Shown here: positions 43,635 through 54,097 of the stretch, one piece after another
Position numbering within the stretch: the stretch's first letter is position 1
Layout: each line of letters opens with the position of its first letter
Assembly: GCF_021545845.1 (NCBI RefSeq)
Contig: NZ_CP088923.1
Coordinates: 2,294,001 to 2,358,000 of the forward strand
DNA from: Rhodanobacter thiooxydans
GTDB taxonomy: Bacteria > Pseudomonadota > Gammaproteobacteria > Xanthomonadales > Rhodanobacteraceae
Length of the DNA: 64,000 nt
Direction of reading: 5' to 3'
The notes under the pieces: generated by a model
What the model was told of the DNA's origin: nothing
Seen by the model: only the letters and a program-made list of their open reading frames with translations
The model's database searches: none
Position numbers and translations under genes: made by a program

Positions 43635-46366
43635 ACACCGGTGCAACCCCAGCCGCACCGGTGGTGCGCCTGCATGGCGTCGGGCTGCGCTACGGCAAGA
43701 CGCAGGCGCTTCGGGACATCGACCTCGACATCCCCGCCGGGGTGATGGCCGGCCTGATCGGCCCGGACGGGGTCGGCAAGTCCAGCCTGCTCGCGCTGGT
43801 TTCGGGCGTGCGTGCCCTTCAGGACGGACGCATCGAGGTGCTCAGCGGCGACATGGCCAGCGCCCGCTTTCGCGCTCGTGTGTCCCCGCGCATTGCCTAC
43901 ATGCCGCAAGTACTGGGCAAGAATCTCTACCCGACCCTGTCCGTGATGGAGAACGTGGACTTCTTTGGCCGCCTGTTCGGTCATGACCGTGCCGAGCGCG
44001 CGCGGCGCATTGGCACGCTGCTGGCCGCCACCGGGCTCGCGCCGTTTGCAGACCGCCCGGCCGGCAAGCTCTCGGGCGGCATGAAGCAAAAGCTCGGATT
44101 GTGCTGTGCACTGATCCACGACCCCGAGCTGCTGGTCCTCGACGAGCCCACCACCGGCGTCGACCCGCTGTCGCGCCGCCAGTTCTGGGCGTTGATCGAC
44201 GGCATTTGCGCCGAGCGACCGGGCATGAGCGTCCTGGTGGCTACCGGCTACATGGAGGAGGCCGGTCGCTTCGACTGGCTGGCGGCCATGGACGCGGGGC
44301 GCGTGCTCGCCACCGGCACGCCCGCCGAGCTGCTGACGCATACTGGCTGCTCCACGCTGGAGCAGGCCTTCATCGCGCTGCTTCCAGAAGCGCAACGCGC
44401 CGGCTACCGGCCGGTAGAGATCGTGCCGCTGGTGGCCGGCGCCGAGACGGAGCTTGCCATCGAGGCACGCGGGCTCACCATGCGCTTCGGCGACTTCACC
44501 GCGGTGGATGGGGTGAATTTCCGCATCCGGCGCGGCGAGATTTTCGGCTTCCTGGGTTCCAACGGCTGCGGCAAGACCACCACCATGAAGATGCTCACCG
44601 GGCTGCTCCCCGCGAGCGAGGGCGAGGCGCTGCTGTTCGGAAAGCCGCTCGCCCCCCACGACCTGGCCACCCGCCGTCGCGTCGGCTTCATGACCCAGAG
44701 CTTTTCGCTCTACAGCGAGCTGACGCTGCGCCAGAACCTGGTGCTGCACGCGCGCCTGTTCGGCCTGCCGGAGGCGGACCTCGAACCCCGCGTGCAGGCC
44801 ATGGCCAACCGTTTCGACCTGGTCGACATCCTCGATGCGCTGCCCGACGCGCTGCCGCTGGGGGACCGTCAGCGCCTGTCGCTGGCGGTGGCGATGATCC
44901 ATGGCCCGGAGATACTCATCCTCGACGAGCCCACCTCGGGGGTAGACCCGGTAGCGCGCGACGCCTTCTGGCGCGCGCTGATTGAGCTCTCACGCCGCGA
45001 TGGCGTCACCATCTTCATCTCCACCCACTTCATGAACGAGGCCGAGCGTTGCGACCGCATCGCCCTCATGCACGCCGGACGCGTGCTGGTCACCGACACG
45101 CCTCAGGCCATCGTGGCGGCGCGTGGCGTGCCGACGCTCGAGGATGCCTTCATTGCCTACCTGCAGGAGCCGCCCCCGCAAACCACCCCGACGAGCTCGC
45201 CCGTCGTGCCGGCAGGGTTGGCGCGCGGTAGCCGCCGAGCCTTCAGCCTGCGGCGGCTGTTCAGCTTCACGCTACGCGAGTCGCTGGAGCTCAGGCGCGA
45301 CCCGATCCGCCTGACACTGGCCGTGCTGGGCAGCCTGCTGTTGATGCTCGTACTCGGTTACGGCATCACGCTGGATGTGGAGAACCTTTCCTATGCGGTG
45401 CTCGACCACGACCAGACCAGCATCAGCCGCGATTACAGCCTGAACCTGTCCGGTTCCCGGTATTTCAAGGAGCATGCGCCGCTCTCCAGCTACGCCGATC
45501 TGGACCGGCGCATGCGCGCCGGCGAGATCAGCCTGGCCATCGAGATTCCGCCGGGCTTCGGGCGCGATCTGCTGCGCGGCCGGCCGGTGCAGGTCGGCGC
45601 CTGGATCGACGGGGCCATGCCCACCCGTGCCGAGACGGTGCGCGGCTATGTGCAGGGCATCCACCAGTACTGGGTGAGCCAGCGCATGCGCGAGGCGCTC
45701 GGCGAGGCCGCCGTGGCGCCGCTCGCGACCGTGGAGACGCGCTTTCGCTACAACCCCGACGTGCGCAGCCTGCCGGCGATGGTGCCGGCGGTGATTCCGC
45801 TGCTGCTGATGCTCATCCCGGCCATTCTCGCCGCGCTCTCGGTGGTGCGCGAGAAGGAGATGGGCTCGATCATCAACTTCTACGTGACACCGAGCACACG
45901 GCTCGAATTCCTGCTGGGCAAGCAGATTCCCTACGTCGTGCTGGCCATGGTGAGTTTTCTCCTGCTGGTGCTGATGGCCGTGGTGTTGTTCCACGTGCCG
46001 GTCACCGGCAGCTTCGCGGCGCTCGCGCTGGGCGCGCTGCTCTACGTGCTCAGCGCCACTGCCCTCGGCCTGCTCATTTCCACCTTCGTGCGCAGCCAGG
46101 TGGCGGCCCTGTTCGGCACGTCGCTGCTCACCATTCTGCCGGCGGTGCAGTTCTCCGGCCTCATCGATCCGGTCAGCTCGCTCGAAGGCGCAGGGCGCTT
46201 GATCGGCAATGTCTTTCCGACGACCCACTTCGTGACCATCTCTCGCGGCACCTTCTCCAAGGCGCTGGAATTCCACGATCTACGGGCCTCCTTCGTGCCG
46301 CTGCTGATCAGCATCCCCGTCCTGATCGGCCTGGCCGCCGTGCTGCTCAGGAAGCAACAGCGATGA
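43631..46366 (+). CDS. rbbA: RbbA-type fused ABC transporter (two ATPase domains plus permease)
   Basis: 911 aa. First nucleotide-binding domain: GPDGVGKSS Walker A near 45, [11 protein letters not shown] signature, [13 protein letters not shown]alker B. Second domain: [10 protein letters not shown] near 315, [13 protein letters not shown] near 435, with the signature changed to [12 protein letters not shown] as is usual for RbbA. Residues from about 545 form an ABC-2 permease with six helices ([22 protein letters not shown], then a large external loop, then [20 protein letters not shown] and [16 protein letters not shown]). It works with YhhJ and a YhiI-type adaptor as an export system; E. 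coli RbbA is also ribosome-associated. Confidence 0.88.
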   Translation: MNTGATPAAPVVRLHGVGLRYGKTQALRDIDLDIPAGVMAGLIGPDGVGKSSLLALVSGVRALQDGRIEVLSGDMASARFRARVSPRIAYMPQVLGKNLYPTLSVMENVDFFGRLFGHDRAERARRIGTLLAATGLAPFADRPAGKLSGGMKQKLGLCCALIHDPELLVLDEPTTGVDPLSRRQFWALIDGICAERPGMSVLVATGYMEEAGRFDWLAAMDAGRVLATGTPAELLTHTGCSTLEQAFIALLPEAQRAGYRPVEIVPLVAGAETELAIEARGLTMRFGDFTAVDGVNFRIRRGEIFGFLGSNGCGKTTTMKMLTGLLPASEGEALLFGKPLAPHDLATRRRVGFMTQSFSLYSELTLRQNLVLHARLFGLPEADLEPRVQAMANRFDLVDILDALPDALPLGDRQRLSLAVAMIHGPEILILDEPTSGVDPVARDAFWRALIELSRRDGVTIFISTHFMNEAERCDRIALMHAGRVLVTDTPQAIVAARGVPTLEDAFIAYLQEPPPQTTPTSSPVVPAGLARGSRRAFSLRRLFSFTLRESLELRRDPIRLTLAVLGSLLLMLVLGYGITLDVENLSYAVLDHDQTSISRDYSLNLSGSRYFKEHAPLSSYADLDRRMRAGEISLAIEIPPGFGRDLLRGRPVQVGAWIDGAMPTRAETVRGYVQGIHQYWVSQRMREALGEAAVAPLATVETRFRYNPDVRSLPAMVPAVIPLLLMLIPAILAALSVVREKEMGSIINFYVTPSTRLEFLLGKQIPYVVLAMVSFLLLVLMAVVLFHVPVTGSFAALALGALLYVLSATALGLLISTFVRSQVAALFGTSLLTILPAVQFSGLIDPVSSLEGAGRLIGNVFPTTHFVTISRGTFSKALEFHDLRASFVPLLISIPVLIGLAAVLLRKQQR

Positions 46367-47493
46367 AACGGCAACGCTTGCGCAACATCGTCTACCTGGG
46401 CCTGAAGGAGCTGCGCAGCCTGCTGCGCGACCCCATCATGCTGGTGTTGATCGTCTACGCATTCAGTTTCTCCATCTACACCGCCGCCACGGCGATGCCG
46501 GAAACGCTGCACAAGGCCCCCATCGCGGTCATCGACGAGGACCGCTCGCCTCTGTCCGAGCGCATCGTCGATGCCCTGCGTCCGCCTTATTTCATGCCGC
46601 CCACACGGATCACCCCGGCCGAGATGGATGCGCGCATGGATGCCGGGCTCGATACGTTCGCCCTGTACATCCCGGCCAACTTTCAGCGCGACATGCTGGT
46701 CCGGCGCTCCCCTGCCATCCAGCTGAGCGTGGATGCCACGCGCATGGGCCAGGCCTTCACCGGCAGCGGCTACATCCAGACAATCGTCCTGGACCAGGTC
46801 AACGAGTTCGCTCGCCGCGAACATGCCGTGTCCAGCCCGCCCGTGGACTTGGCCCTGCGCGCGCGCTTCAACCCTGAACTCAACAAGTCCTGGTTCGGCG
46901 GGGTGATGCAGATCATTAACAACATCACCATGCTGTCCATCGTGCTGACCGGCGCGGCCCTGATCCGCGAGCGCGAACACGGCACCCTCGAGCACCTGCT
47001 GGTGATGCCGGTCGCCCCGTTCGAGATCATGGCCTCAAAGGTGCTGGCGATGGCGGCCGTGGTGCTGGTCGCGTCGGCCTTTGCCCTCAATGTCGTCGTA
47101 CGCGGCCTGATGGGCGTGCCCATCGAAGGCTCGCTGCCGCTGTTCTTTGTGGGTGCGACCCTGCATCTGTTCGCCACCACGTCGTTGGGGATTTTGCTGG
47201 CCACGCTGGCTCGTTCGATGCCGCAGTTCGGCATGCTGCTGCTGATGGTGCTGCTGCCCCTGCAGATGCTCTCCGGTGGCAGCACCCCGCGCGAAAGCAT
47301 GCCAGAAATCGTCCGATTCGTGATGCTGGCAGCGCCCAACACCCACTTCGTGATGTTGTCCCAGGGCATTCTCTATCGAGGGGCCGGCTTGGACGTGGTT
47401 TGGCCACAGCTGATCAGCCTGGCGGTGATCGGATCGATCTTGTTCATGATTTCGCTGGCGCGGTTTCGCAAGACCTTGGCCGCAACCGAGTAA
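46363..47493 (+). CDS. yhhJ: ABC-2 type permease (YhhJ-like)
   Basis: 376 aa, overlapping the RbbA stop as ATGA. One helix at the start ([25 protein letters not shown]), a periplasmic domain to about 175, then five more helices including [35 protein letters not shown] and the [19 protein letters not shown] loop near the end, typical of YhhJ/YbhR permeases. It pairs with the permease half of RbbA. The operon HlyD-RbbA-YhhJ is complete apart from the adaptor's N-terminus. Confidence 0.87.
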   Translation: MKRQRLRNIVYLGLKELRSLLRDPIMLVLIVYAFSFSIYTAATAMPETLHKAPIAVIDEDRSPLSERIVDALRPPYFMPPTRITPAEMDARMDAGLDTFALYIPANFQRDMLVRRSPAIQLSVDATRMGQAFTGSGYIQTIVLDQVNEFARREHAVSSPPVDLALRARFNPELNKSWFGGVMQIINNITMLSIVLTGAALIREREHGTLEHLLVMPVAPFEIMASKVLAMAAVVLVASAFALNVVVRGLMGVPIEGSLPLFFVGATLHLFATTSLGILLATLARSMPQFGMLLLMVLLPLQMLSGGSTPRESMPEIVRFVMLAAPNTHFVMLSQGILYRGAGLDVVWPQLISLAVIGSILFMISLARFRKTLAATE

Positions 47494-47658
47494 ACGCCTC
47501 GCGTCGCCTGTCAAGTCCGCATTAACCCGCGCCTGTGCTCATAAGCTCGGTAGTCGATTTGGCACACGGTCAGCCAAACACCACCAATGCAACCCCCTAA
47601 GTGATTGATTCATTTAGGGCCAATTACTGCAAAAGCGACCATTCCAAGGCTTCCTTCA

Positions 47659-48126
47659 TCACTTGGAATTCGTGCGTTCCTGCTGTGCAAACAGGTTCGC
47701 ACGGTTTTCGAAGGCCTGAAGAACTCGGGTCGCCGTCGCGATGTCTTCCCGAGGGATGTCTTCGAGCAGGGTGCAACGAAGCGCCTTGAGTGCCGTCTCC
47801 ATCACTTGCGCCAATCGACACCCTTCCGGGAGGAGGTGGACTGCTCGGATGCGTCGGTTTCCCACGACCTCACGCCGCTCCAGCAAGTTCACTCTCTGCG
47901 CTTGATCAAGCGTCCGCAGGAGCGCTGCTGGATGGACGCCGATGCGGTCTGCCAACACGTGCTGCGGCACCCCATCGCCCATACGCGAGACCAGCAAGAC
48001 GGGCGTCGCCAGCGAGATCGACAGACCAGACGCCGTCAACACCGAACCGGCTACCGAGTGCCAAGCCTTCTTGGTCGGCTGGAGCGCGGCGGTGAATGCG
48101 TAGAACGCATCGTGCTTAAGGGGCAT
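47659..48126 (-). CDS. MarR-family regulator
   Basis: 155 aa. The winged helix-turn-helix is clear: VPQHVLADRIGVHPAALLRTLDQAQRVNLLERREVVGNRRIRAVHLLPEG, followed by a dimerisation helix. It starts at ATG 48126 and is divergent from the EmrB-like pump, which it likely represses; phenolic acids are common ligands of this family (inference). Its 3' side faces the end of the YhhJ gene across 165 bases without a gene. Confidence 0.82.
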   Translation of the reverse strand: MPLKHDAFYAFTAALQPTKKAWHSVAGSVLTASGLSISLATPVLLVSRMGDGVPQHVLADRIGVHPAALLRTLDQAQRVNLLERREVVGNRRIRAVHLLPEGCRLAQVMETALKALRCTLLEDIPREDIATATRVLQAFENRANLFAQQERTNSK

Positions 48127-48407
48127 GGATCACTTAATCCCGGTTGGCCTTCGTCCGCCCAGATGGTAACGGCGGGCATCACCCGTGCAAAATCAATGTT
48201 TGCCTTGACAACTATGTATTAGACAGTAAAAATCAGAACGACTCCAGCCGCAATCCGGGTACGTTCAATGATTGGCTCAAGCAATTTTGTTAGTTGCCTT
48301 GGGGGCTGAGCCGCCGTGACCGCGGGCCTCGACGGGAGCGGCGCAGGGTGTCCTCTATGCAATGGGGATCATCCCTCCTCGCTGATCCCTCGGATTTCTG
48401 ACGTGCC
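48127..48407. promoter_or_regulatory. divergent MarR/EmrB control region
   Basis: 281 bp. On the plus strand TTGACA at 48205-48210 and TAAAAA at 48227-48232 are 16 bases apart, a plausible sigma-70 promoter for the efflux gene with a long leader. The stretch ACTATGTATTAGACAGTA between them is partly symmetric and could be the MarR operator. There are no other features. Confidence 0.45.
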
Positions 48408-49937
48408 ATGACGAACGGCCAGTTTCGCCCGACCAGCCTGGTGGTCGCCACGCTGGGGCTTTCGCTGGCCACCTTCATGCAGGTGCTGGATACCACCATC
48501 GCCAACGTGTCGTTGCCCACCATCGCCGGCAACCTGGGCGTCAGTTCGAGCCAGAGCACATGGGTGATCACTTCCTTTGCCGTCAGTTTGGCGATCTCAT
48601 TGCCATTGACGGGATTCCTCACCCGTCGCTTCGGTCAGGTGAGGCTGTTTGTCTGGTGCACGTTGCTGTTCGTATTGGCGTCCTTCATGTGCGGCGTCTC
48701 TCGCAGCATGGGCATGCTGATCCTTTTCCGAACCATCCAGGGCGCGGTGGCCGGACCGATGTATCCCATCACGCAGAGCCTGATGATCGGCATCTATCCA
48801 CCGCAAAAGCGCGGCATGGCGCTGGCGCTGCTTTCGATGGTGGCTGTGGTGGCACCGATCGCCGGTCCCATCCTCGGCGGCTGGATCACCGAGAATTATT
48901 CGTGGTCCTGGATCTTCTTCATCAACGTGCCGATCGGCATGCTGGCCAGCATGGTGGTAGCCAATCAAATGAAGGGTTACCCCGCACCGAACGAGCGGCC
49001 GAAGATGGACTATGTCGGTCTCATCACGCTGGTCATCGGCGTGGGCGCCCTGCAGATCATGCTGGACAAGGGCAACGACGAGGACTGGTTCAACTCGCCG
49101 TTCGTCATCGTCACCTGCATTGTCGCCGTGATCAGTCTGGCGATCTTTTTGATCTGGGAACTGACCGACGGCGACCCCATCGTCGACTTGCGGCTGTTTC
49201 GTCACCATAACTTCAAGTTCGGCACGCTGGCGTTGGTGCTTTCCTTTTCGGCCTACTTCTCCATCAACCTGCTGCTGCCGCAGTGGTTACAGCGCAACCT
49301 GGGCTATACCGCGACATGGGCCGGTTTGGCGGCATCGCCGCTCGGTATCGCCCCGCTGCTGCTGACGTTCCTGGTGGGCCGCTATGCGATGCGCTTCGAT
49401 TTGCGCCTGTTGGCGACCGTGGCCTTCGTGGTGATGGGGGCGACCTGCTTCCTGCGCTCCCGTTTCTATCTGGAGGTCGACTTCACGCACGTCGCCATGA
49501 TGCAGTTCCTGATGGGGTTTGGCGTGGCATTGTTCTTCATGCCGGTCACCGTGATCCTTTTATCGGATCTTGACCAGAACGAGATTGCCGCAGGCTCGGG
49601 GCTGGCGACCTTCCTGCGCACGCTGGGTGGAAGCTTCGCAGCCTCGCTCACCACCTTCCTATGGGATCGGCGTGCCGTCCTGCATCACGCCCAGCTGGCG
49701 GAAAGCCTTAATCCCTATAACCCATTGGCCCTGTCGGCGATCCATCAACTGGGGCATGGCAATGCGCAGGCAGGCGCCGATATCATCAACGGCATGATTA
49801 CCCAGCAATCTTACCAGATCGGTTTCAACGAACTGTTCTATTCCCTCGGCTGGATTTTTCTGGGTCTGATGCCGGTGATCTGGCTGACAAAACCACCGTT
49901 TTCACCAAGAGCGAATGCGCTATCCGGCGGGCATTGA
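48408..49937 (+). CDS. EmrB/QacA-type MFS drug exporter (DHA2)
   Basis: 509 aa with 14 predicted helices. Motif A is at GFLTRRFGQVRLFVWCTLLFVLASFMCG near 65, and the DHA2 motif LDTTIANVSLPTIAGNLGVSSSQSTWVITSF is near residues 24-54, which is diagnostic of EmrB-like exporters. Motif C is GPILGGWITENYSWSWIFFINVP near 155. EmrB normally works with an EmrA adaptor, which is absent next to it; the HlyD/NodT genes about 7 kb away might supply one (inference). It is divergent from the MarR gene. Confidence 0.9.
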   Translation: MTNGQFRPTSLVVATLGLSLATFMQVLDTTIANVSLPTIAGNLGVSSSQSTWVITSFAVSLAISLPLTGFLTRRFGQVRLFVWCTLLFVLASFMCGVSRSMGMLILFRTIQGAVAGPMYPITQSLMIGIYPPQKRGMALALLSMVAVVAPIAGPILGGWITENYSWSWIFFINVPIGMLASMVVANQMKGYPAPNERPKMDYVGLITLVIGVGALQIMLDKGNDEDWFNSPFVIVTCIVAVISLAIFLIWELTDGDPIVDLRLFRHHNFKFGTLALVLSFSAYFSINLLLPQWLQRNLGYTATWAGLAASPLGIAPLLLTFLVGRYAMRFDLRLLATVAFVVMGATCFLRSRFYLEVDFTHVAMMQFLMGFGVALFFMPVTVILLSDLDQNEIAAGSGLATFLRTLGGSFAASLTTFLWDRRAVLHHAQLAESLNPYNPLALSAIHQLGHGNAQAGADIINGMITQQSYQIGFNELFYSLGWIFLGLMPVIWLTKPPFSPRANALSGGH

Positions 49938-50030
49938 GGCAGAAAACTCTCGGATGGGTTCCACGTTTGATGCGAGGTATGAAGACTTCCATGCTCTCAC
50001 TCGACTGCTTGCAATAACGGAGGAAAATCC

Positions 50031-50444
50031 ATGAAGAACATTCTTGTTGGGTATGATGGCTCATTAACGGCACAACGCGCTTTTCTCTTCGCGCTTGAGC
50101 TGGCCCGCTGCTCGGGCGGTCACGTCAGGGTGGTGTCGGTGCTGCAGATCACGGGCGGTGGCGCGGACACCGCCGCGCTGATGATGGCCGATGTGGGGGC
50201 GCAACGCCTGGGCGACCTGATGGCGGAATTGAAGCAACTCGCGCCAGACGCCGACAAACTGATCGATCTTGAAATGATCCCCGGAAATCCCGGTGATGTG
50301 CTGCTTAGGCAGGTCAAGCAGTACGCGATTGATCACATCGTGATTGGACACACCGAGAGAGGAGCCCTTGCTCGTTGGCTGCTCGGTTCCGTGTCGACTG
50401 ATGTATTCGCCCACACGCGCATACCAGTGACTGTCGTGCCATGA
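50031..50444 (+). CDS. universal stress protein (UspA family)
   Basis: 137 aa. It opens MKNILVGYDGSLTAQRAFLFALELA and ends with the nucleotide-binding loop VIGHTERGALARWLLGSVSTDVFAHTRIPVTVV, the classic Usp signature (Gly-x2-Gly-x9-Gly-Ser/Thr type). It likely binds ATP and is made under stress or growth arrest. GGAGGAAAATCC precedes the ATG. It stands alone, 93 bases after the exporter. Confidence 0.9.
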   Translation: MKNILVGYDGSLTAQRAFLFALELARCSGGHVRVVSVLQITGGGADTAALMMADVGAQRLGDLMAELKQLAPDADKLIDLEMIPGNPGDVLLRQVKQYAIDHIVIGHTERGALARWLLGSVSTDVFAHTRIPVTVVP

Positions 50445-50676
50445 GGTTTGTGGACAGACCATGGCAGCGAAACCAACGGTTCAGTGCAGTCTTTGAACAA
50501 GAGATTTGCAGTCCTGAATCGCAGTTCTCATGCCTGCTCGGGCAACCGCTTGAAGCCTACCCGCCTGCTCTATCAAGCAACACCTGAAAAGACTGTTCCG
50601 TGCACTGTCTCACCCAGCCTCGATGGCATTTTCATAAGCATCCAACTAATGGTGAGCTGATCGAAGGAGTTACTTT

Positions 50677-51207
50677 ATGCTCTCACCCCGTATCACACTT
50701 TGCGCTACCGCTGCGTTTGCTTGTCTGTTGCTTTCTGGCTCCGTCTTCGCGCAGACCCATCTGGAAGTCCAAGGTGGTCGCAGCTACATGGACAGCCATG
50801 GAACTAATTCATTTTTCATCGAGTCGGTCTTCCCTTCATTCCCGTTAGGTGAAACGCGGTTTACCTTGTCGCCCGATGTCTCGATCGGATACCTCAGAGG
50901 CCGCGACATTGGGCGCTATCGCACCATGAGCCCCGGCGTCACCAAGAATGTGTGGATCGGCGCCGCGGGTGCCCGTCTGCACTACGGCAGCGAGGGCGAC
51001 TGGTACCGCCCACTGTTCTTCAGTTTTCAAGTAGCGGGTACGCGTGGACGGACTGAGGCCCTGAGCAGTGCCTATCAGTTTGTAAGCACACTCGGATGGC
51101 AATGGAAGCATTTCAGTCTGCAGATTCGTCACATCTCCAACGGCGGCCTACATGAGCCCAATCGCGGCGAAACCATGGGTCTGGTAGGTTTCGGCTTTGA
51201 TCTTTAA
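50677..51207 (+). CDS. PagL-like lipid A 3-O-deacylase
   Basis: 176 aa, normal for PagL. A signal peptide (AAFACLLLSGSVFAQ) precedes an eight-strand outer-membrane barrel. Active-site residues are recognisable near the C-terminus: RHISNGGLHEPNRGE gives His152, Ser154 and Glu165, matching the His-x-Ser...Glu set of PagL, and the protein ends in Leu after an aromatic Phe strand. It removes the 3-O acyl chain of lipid A, lowering endotoxic activity and changing the outer membrane. GAAGGAG before ATG. A patatin-like lipase gene follows 29 bases later. Confidence 0.82.
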   Translation: MLSPRITLCATAAFACLLLSGSVFAQTHLEVQGGRSYMDSHGTNSFFIESVFPSFPLGETRFTLSPDVSIGYLRGRDIGRYRTMSPGVTKNVWIGAAGARLHYGSEGDWYRPLFFSFQVAGTRGRTEALSSAYQFVSTLGWQWKHFSLQIRHISNGGLHEPNRGETMGLVGFGFDL

Positions 51208-51236
51208 CGCTGTATCGATAACACAGAAATGCATCT

Positions 51237-52268
51237 ATGCCATTTACCATTCTTGCCTTGTCGGGTGGCGGCTATCTCGGCCTGCATGAGGCCGTGTTGC
51301 TGAGGGAACTGGAGCGTGCCCTGCACAAGCCGATCGGTGAAGCCTTCGACCTGATCTGCGGATCATCGATCGGGGCCGTGGCAGCCATGGCGGTTGCTGC
51401 CGGCACGCCGGCACGCGATATCGAAGCGGGGTTTCTCGAACACGGCGCACGAATCTTTCCTGGTTCTCGGTGGCGCGCTATCCGCCCGCTCGCGTACGTG
51501 GCCAGCATTCGCTACATGTTTCGCTCTCGCTATCGCGGAGAAACCATAGCGGAGACAGTGAACGCGATCATTGGCGAGAAATTCACCTTGGGCATGGCAA
51601 GGACGCGCCTGGTCATACCTGTCATCAATGCGTCTACCGGTCGATTGGAGGTAATCAAGACGTCGCATAGTGCGCGCAATTGGTATTATGCGGACATGCT
51701 GATGTCCGAAGTTGCCATGGCGGCGACGGCCGCGCCGACCTACTTTCCGCTGGCCGATCTGCGCGGCCAGCTCTATGTGGATGCGGGGATTTTCGCCAAC
51801 TCGCCCGGCATGTTCGGCTTGCACGAGGCCACCCATTATTGCCACGTACCAGCGTCGGATATTTACGTGCTGAGTCTGGGCACCAATGTCGCCAACCCTC
51901 GCAGGTTAGCACGCGAAAAGCGCAGTTTGGGCGCGCTGGGCTGGATCAAGAACGGACGCTTGTATGCAACGATGGCATCCGCCCAGCGCGAGCTGACGGA
52001 CAATATCCTTCGACACATTCTCGATGATCGCTACCTTCGGATCGAAGGCACGCCGGATACGGCGGGCGATAGCTTGCTGCAATTTGACAATGCCTCGCTT
52101 GCCGCTTCCAAGCGACTCACAGAGCTGGCCGAGCGGGCTTGGAAAGATGCTTACGTGCGTCCGTCCATCAGGGGCCTAATTCAGATGCTGCGCGAACACG
52201 AAGTCGATAGCGCATGGCGGCACCCCATTCTTGGCGCAGCTGAACCAGAAACCGACCTGCCTGCATGA
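51237..52268 (+). CDS. patatin-like phospholipase
   Basis: 343 aa. The patatin core is complete: oxyanion loop ALSGGGYLGLHEA (residues 7-19), nucleophile GSSIG with Ser44, and catalytic Asp182 in VDAGIFANSP. No signal peptide or membrane helix, so it is cytoplasmic. Size and opening resemble the CapV-type phospholipases that destroy the host membrane when activated by cyclic nucleotides, but no nucleotide cyclase is adjacent. Instead its stop overlaps the start of an EAL phosphodiesterase by four bases (ATGA), so the two proteins are made together. Housekeeping lipid turnover is the simpler alternative. Confidence 0.85.
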   Translation: MPFTILALSGGGYLGLHEAVLLRELERALHKPIGEAFDLICGSSIGAVAAMAVAAGTPARDIEAGFLEHGARIFPGSRWRAIRPLAYVASIRYMFRSRYRGETIAETVNAIIGEKFTLGMARTRLVIPVINASTGRLEVIKTSHSARNWYYADMLMSEVAMAATAAPTYFPLADLRGQLYVDAGIFANSPGMFGLHEATHYCHVPASDIYVLSLGTNVANPRRLAREKRSLGALGWIKNGRLYATMASAQRELTDNILRHILDDRYLRIEGTPDTAGDSLLQFDNASLAASKRLTELAERAWKDAYVRPSIRGLIQMLREHEVDSAWRHPILGAAEPETDLPA

Positions 52269-53950
52269 AAAAAGTGGATGGCAAGGCAACCGTGCGATCG
52301 GTGCGGCAGGGAGCGCGTGCGGGTCAGTTCGCCCGCAACGATGTTTTGCTGCGCATCAGTGCGATTGCTTGGTCAGCCGATTGTTACCCCGATTTTATCC
52401 AACGGGTGGCCGCTACGCTGCTTACCCTCGACGAAATCGTCGGGTGCGCAATCGGTCGACCAGACGCATATGGCCGATTTCATTTTGAAGCGGTGGCCGG
52501 CAGTGAAGCCTTTATCGGCTGTTTGCGAGCGGTTGAGCGTGGCGAGCATCCAGATATTCGCGCCGAGGCTCAGCGTCTCGGGGGCAGCATGGCGATGGGT
52601 CGTGCTTGGCAAAGCGGAGGAATCCAGCGCACGTTCAACTACGCTACCGATCCGGAGATGACCGTGTGGCGTGGGGTGGCGTTGGGTTTGGGCATTCGAT
52701 CCAATGCGGCCATTCCCGTGCGTCTGCCTAAGGGCACCACTGAGAGTGTATTGACCCTTTACTCATCAGCCACGGGCGGCTTTTCCACCGCAAGTCAACA
52801 TACGTTCCTGTTGCACTTGCAAAGCCTGCTGGGCCTCGCTTTGACACGGTTGCTGCCGAAAACTGAGGGCATCCAGGCAGCTCCGTTACTCCTACGTGAC
52901 CATTGGCGCGCCAAACTAGCAACCGACGATCTGGTGATGCAATACCAGCCCGTAGTCGATCTTCGCATGGGCAAGGTGGTTGAGGTCGAGGCCTTAGCAC
53001 GCATCCGCGAAGATGACCACCTGATACTGCCCATATGGTTCCTGCCAGCGCTCGGCTCGGACGACCTATTGTTCCTGTATCAACAGGGGCTAACCCAAGC
53101 ACTTGCCGCGCGCCAACAGTGGGCCACGGATGGGCTTGCGCTGGGCATCGCTGTCAATCTCCCTTCGAGCGCGCTACTTGATCGGCGCTATGTGGACATT
53201 ACCCGCGAGGTTCTTGAACAACACCCCTGTCCATCCGGGACGTTGGTTCTCGAACTCCTCGAATCGGAGTGGATGGACGAAACTATCGATGCTGAGAGTG
53301 GCCTGCTGGCGCTTAAGGCGTTAGGGATCCAATTGGCGGAGGACGATCTTGGCTTAGCCTACAGCTCGCTGAGCCGCTTGCGCCACCTCTCCTTTGATCG
53401 CATCAAGATCGATCAGACGCTGGTGGCCCAGATAGCGCGGCAGCCGCTGCGGACGCTGTACTTCATATACCAGCTGACCCGGCTCGGCCACGACCTCGGT
53501 GTCAAAGTGGTGGTCGAAGGACTGGAGACAGCGGGTCTGATCGAAGCAGCAACAATTCTTGGCGCTGATCTGGGGCAGGGCTTTGCGCTGGCGCGCCCGA
53601 TGTCTGGTGCTCACGTAGCAGACTGGTGTGTAAGCTCACGTTTCGCGTGCGATCCCATGGTGCCCCGTACGGCCTTGGGCGCGTTATCAGGGTTCCTGTT
53701 GTGGGAAGATCGGCTGGGGATGTTTATGGACGATACCGCAATGATCGCAACACTTGTCCGCACGTCTTGTCGAGTCGATGCCTATCTCCATGCATCGGCT
53801 GCAAAGGGCACTCAGTTGGATCGGATCCATCGACTCCTGCATCAGATCGCAATTCGACAGGGCCCTGCCAGTGCGAGCTACACCAAAGCTCGCAATGCGT
53901 TCATCGAGTGCCTTGTCGAGGATTGGATCCGGATCGAGGAAAACGGCTGA
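52265..53950 (+). CDS. GAF-EAL c-di-GMP phosphodiesterase
   Basis: 561 aa. Residues 25-205 resemble a GAF sensor. Residues 225-465 form an EAL domain with EVEALAR (Glu242), ELLESEW, AEDDLGLAYSSLSRL, FDRIKIDQTL, VVVEGLET and GADLGQGFALARPM, so the metal-binding and catalytic residues are kept and it should cleave c-di-GMP. The C-terminal 100 residues are helical and unassigned. The ATG overlaps the patatin stop, coupling expression to a phospholipase. Nothing else in the window is a diguanylate cyclase. The ligand of the GAF part is unknown. Confidence 0.85.
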   Translation: MKKVDGKATVRSVRQGARAGQFARNDVLLRISAIAWSADCYPDFIQRVAATLLTLDEIVGCAIGRPDAYGRFHFEAVAGSEAFIGCLRAVERGEHPDIRAEAQRLGGSMAMGRAWQSGGIQRTFNYATDPEMTVWRGVALGLGIRSNAAIPVRLPKGTTESVLTLYSSATGGFSTASQHTFLLHLQSLLGLALTRLLPKTEGIQAAPLLLRDHWRAKLATDDLVMQYQPVVDLRMGKVVEVEALARIREDDHLILPIWFLPALGSDDLLFLYQQGLTQALAARQQWATDGLALGIAVNLPSSALLDRRYVDITREVLEQHPCPSGTLVLELLESEWMDETIDAESGLLALKALGIQLAEDDLGLAYSSLSRLRHLSFDRIKIDQTLVAQIARQPLRTLYFIYQLTRLGHDLGVKVVVEGLETAGLIEAATILGADLGQGFALARPMSGAHVADWCVSSRFACDPMVPRTALGALSGFLLWEDRLGMFMDDTAMIATLVRTSCRVDAYLHASAAKGTQLDRIHRLLHQIAIRQGPASASYTKARNAFIECLVEDWIRIEENG

Positions 53951-54097
53951 TCACATCGCGCTATCCAACCACTGCGCAGTGCATGGAGGCTTGCTGCTAT
54001 CTATCCCATGACTTTCCTGGCAGCACTGAAAAGCGCTTTCCAATCTACTGAATCCGCCATCGTTCAGATTGGTCACAGGAATTTTTCTCAGTTGCGT

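Noticed and set aside
51237..53950. A complete CBASS anti-phage operon
   Set aside because: The patatin gene resembles CapV, but no CD-NTase, Cap2/Cap3 or other CBASS gene is nearby; only the patatin-EAL coupling is reported.
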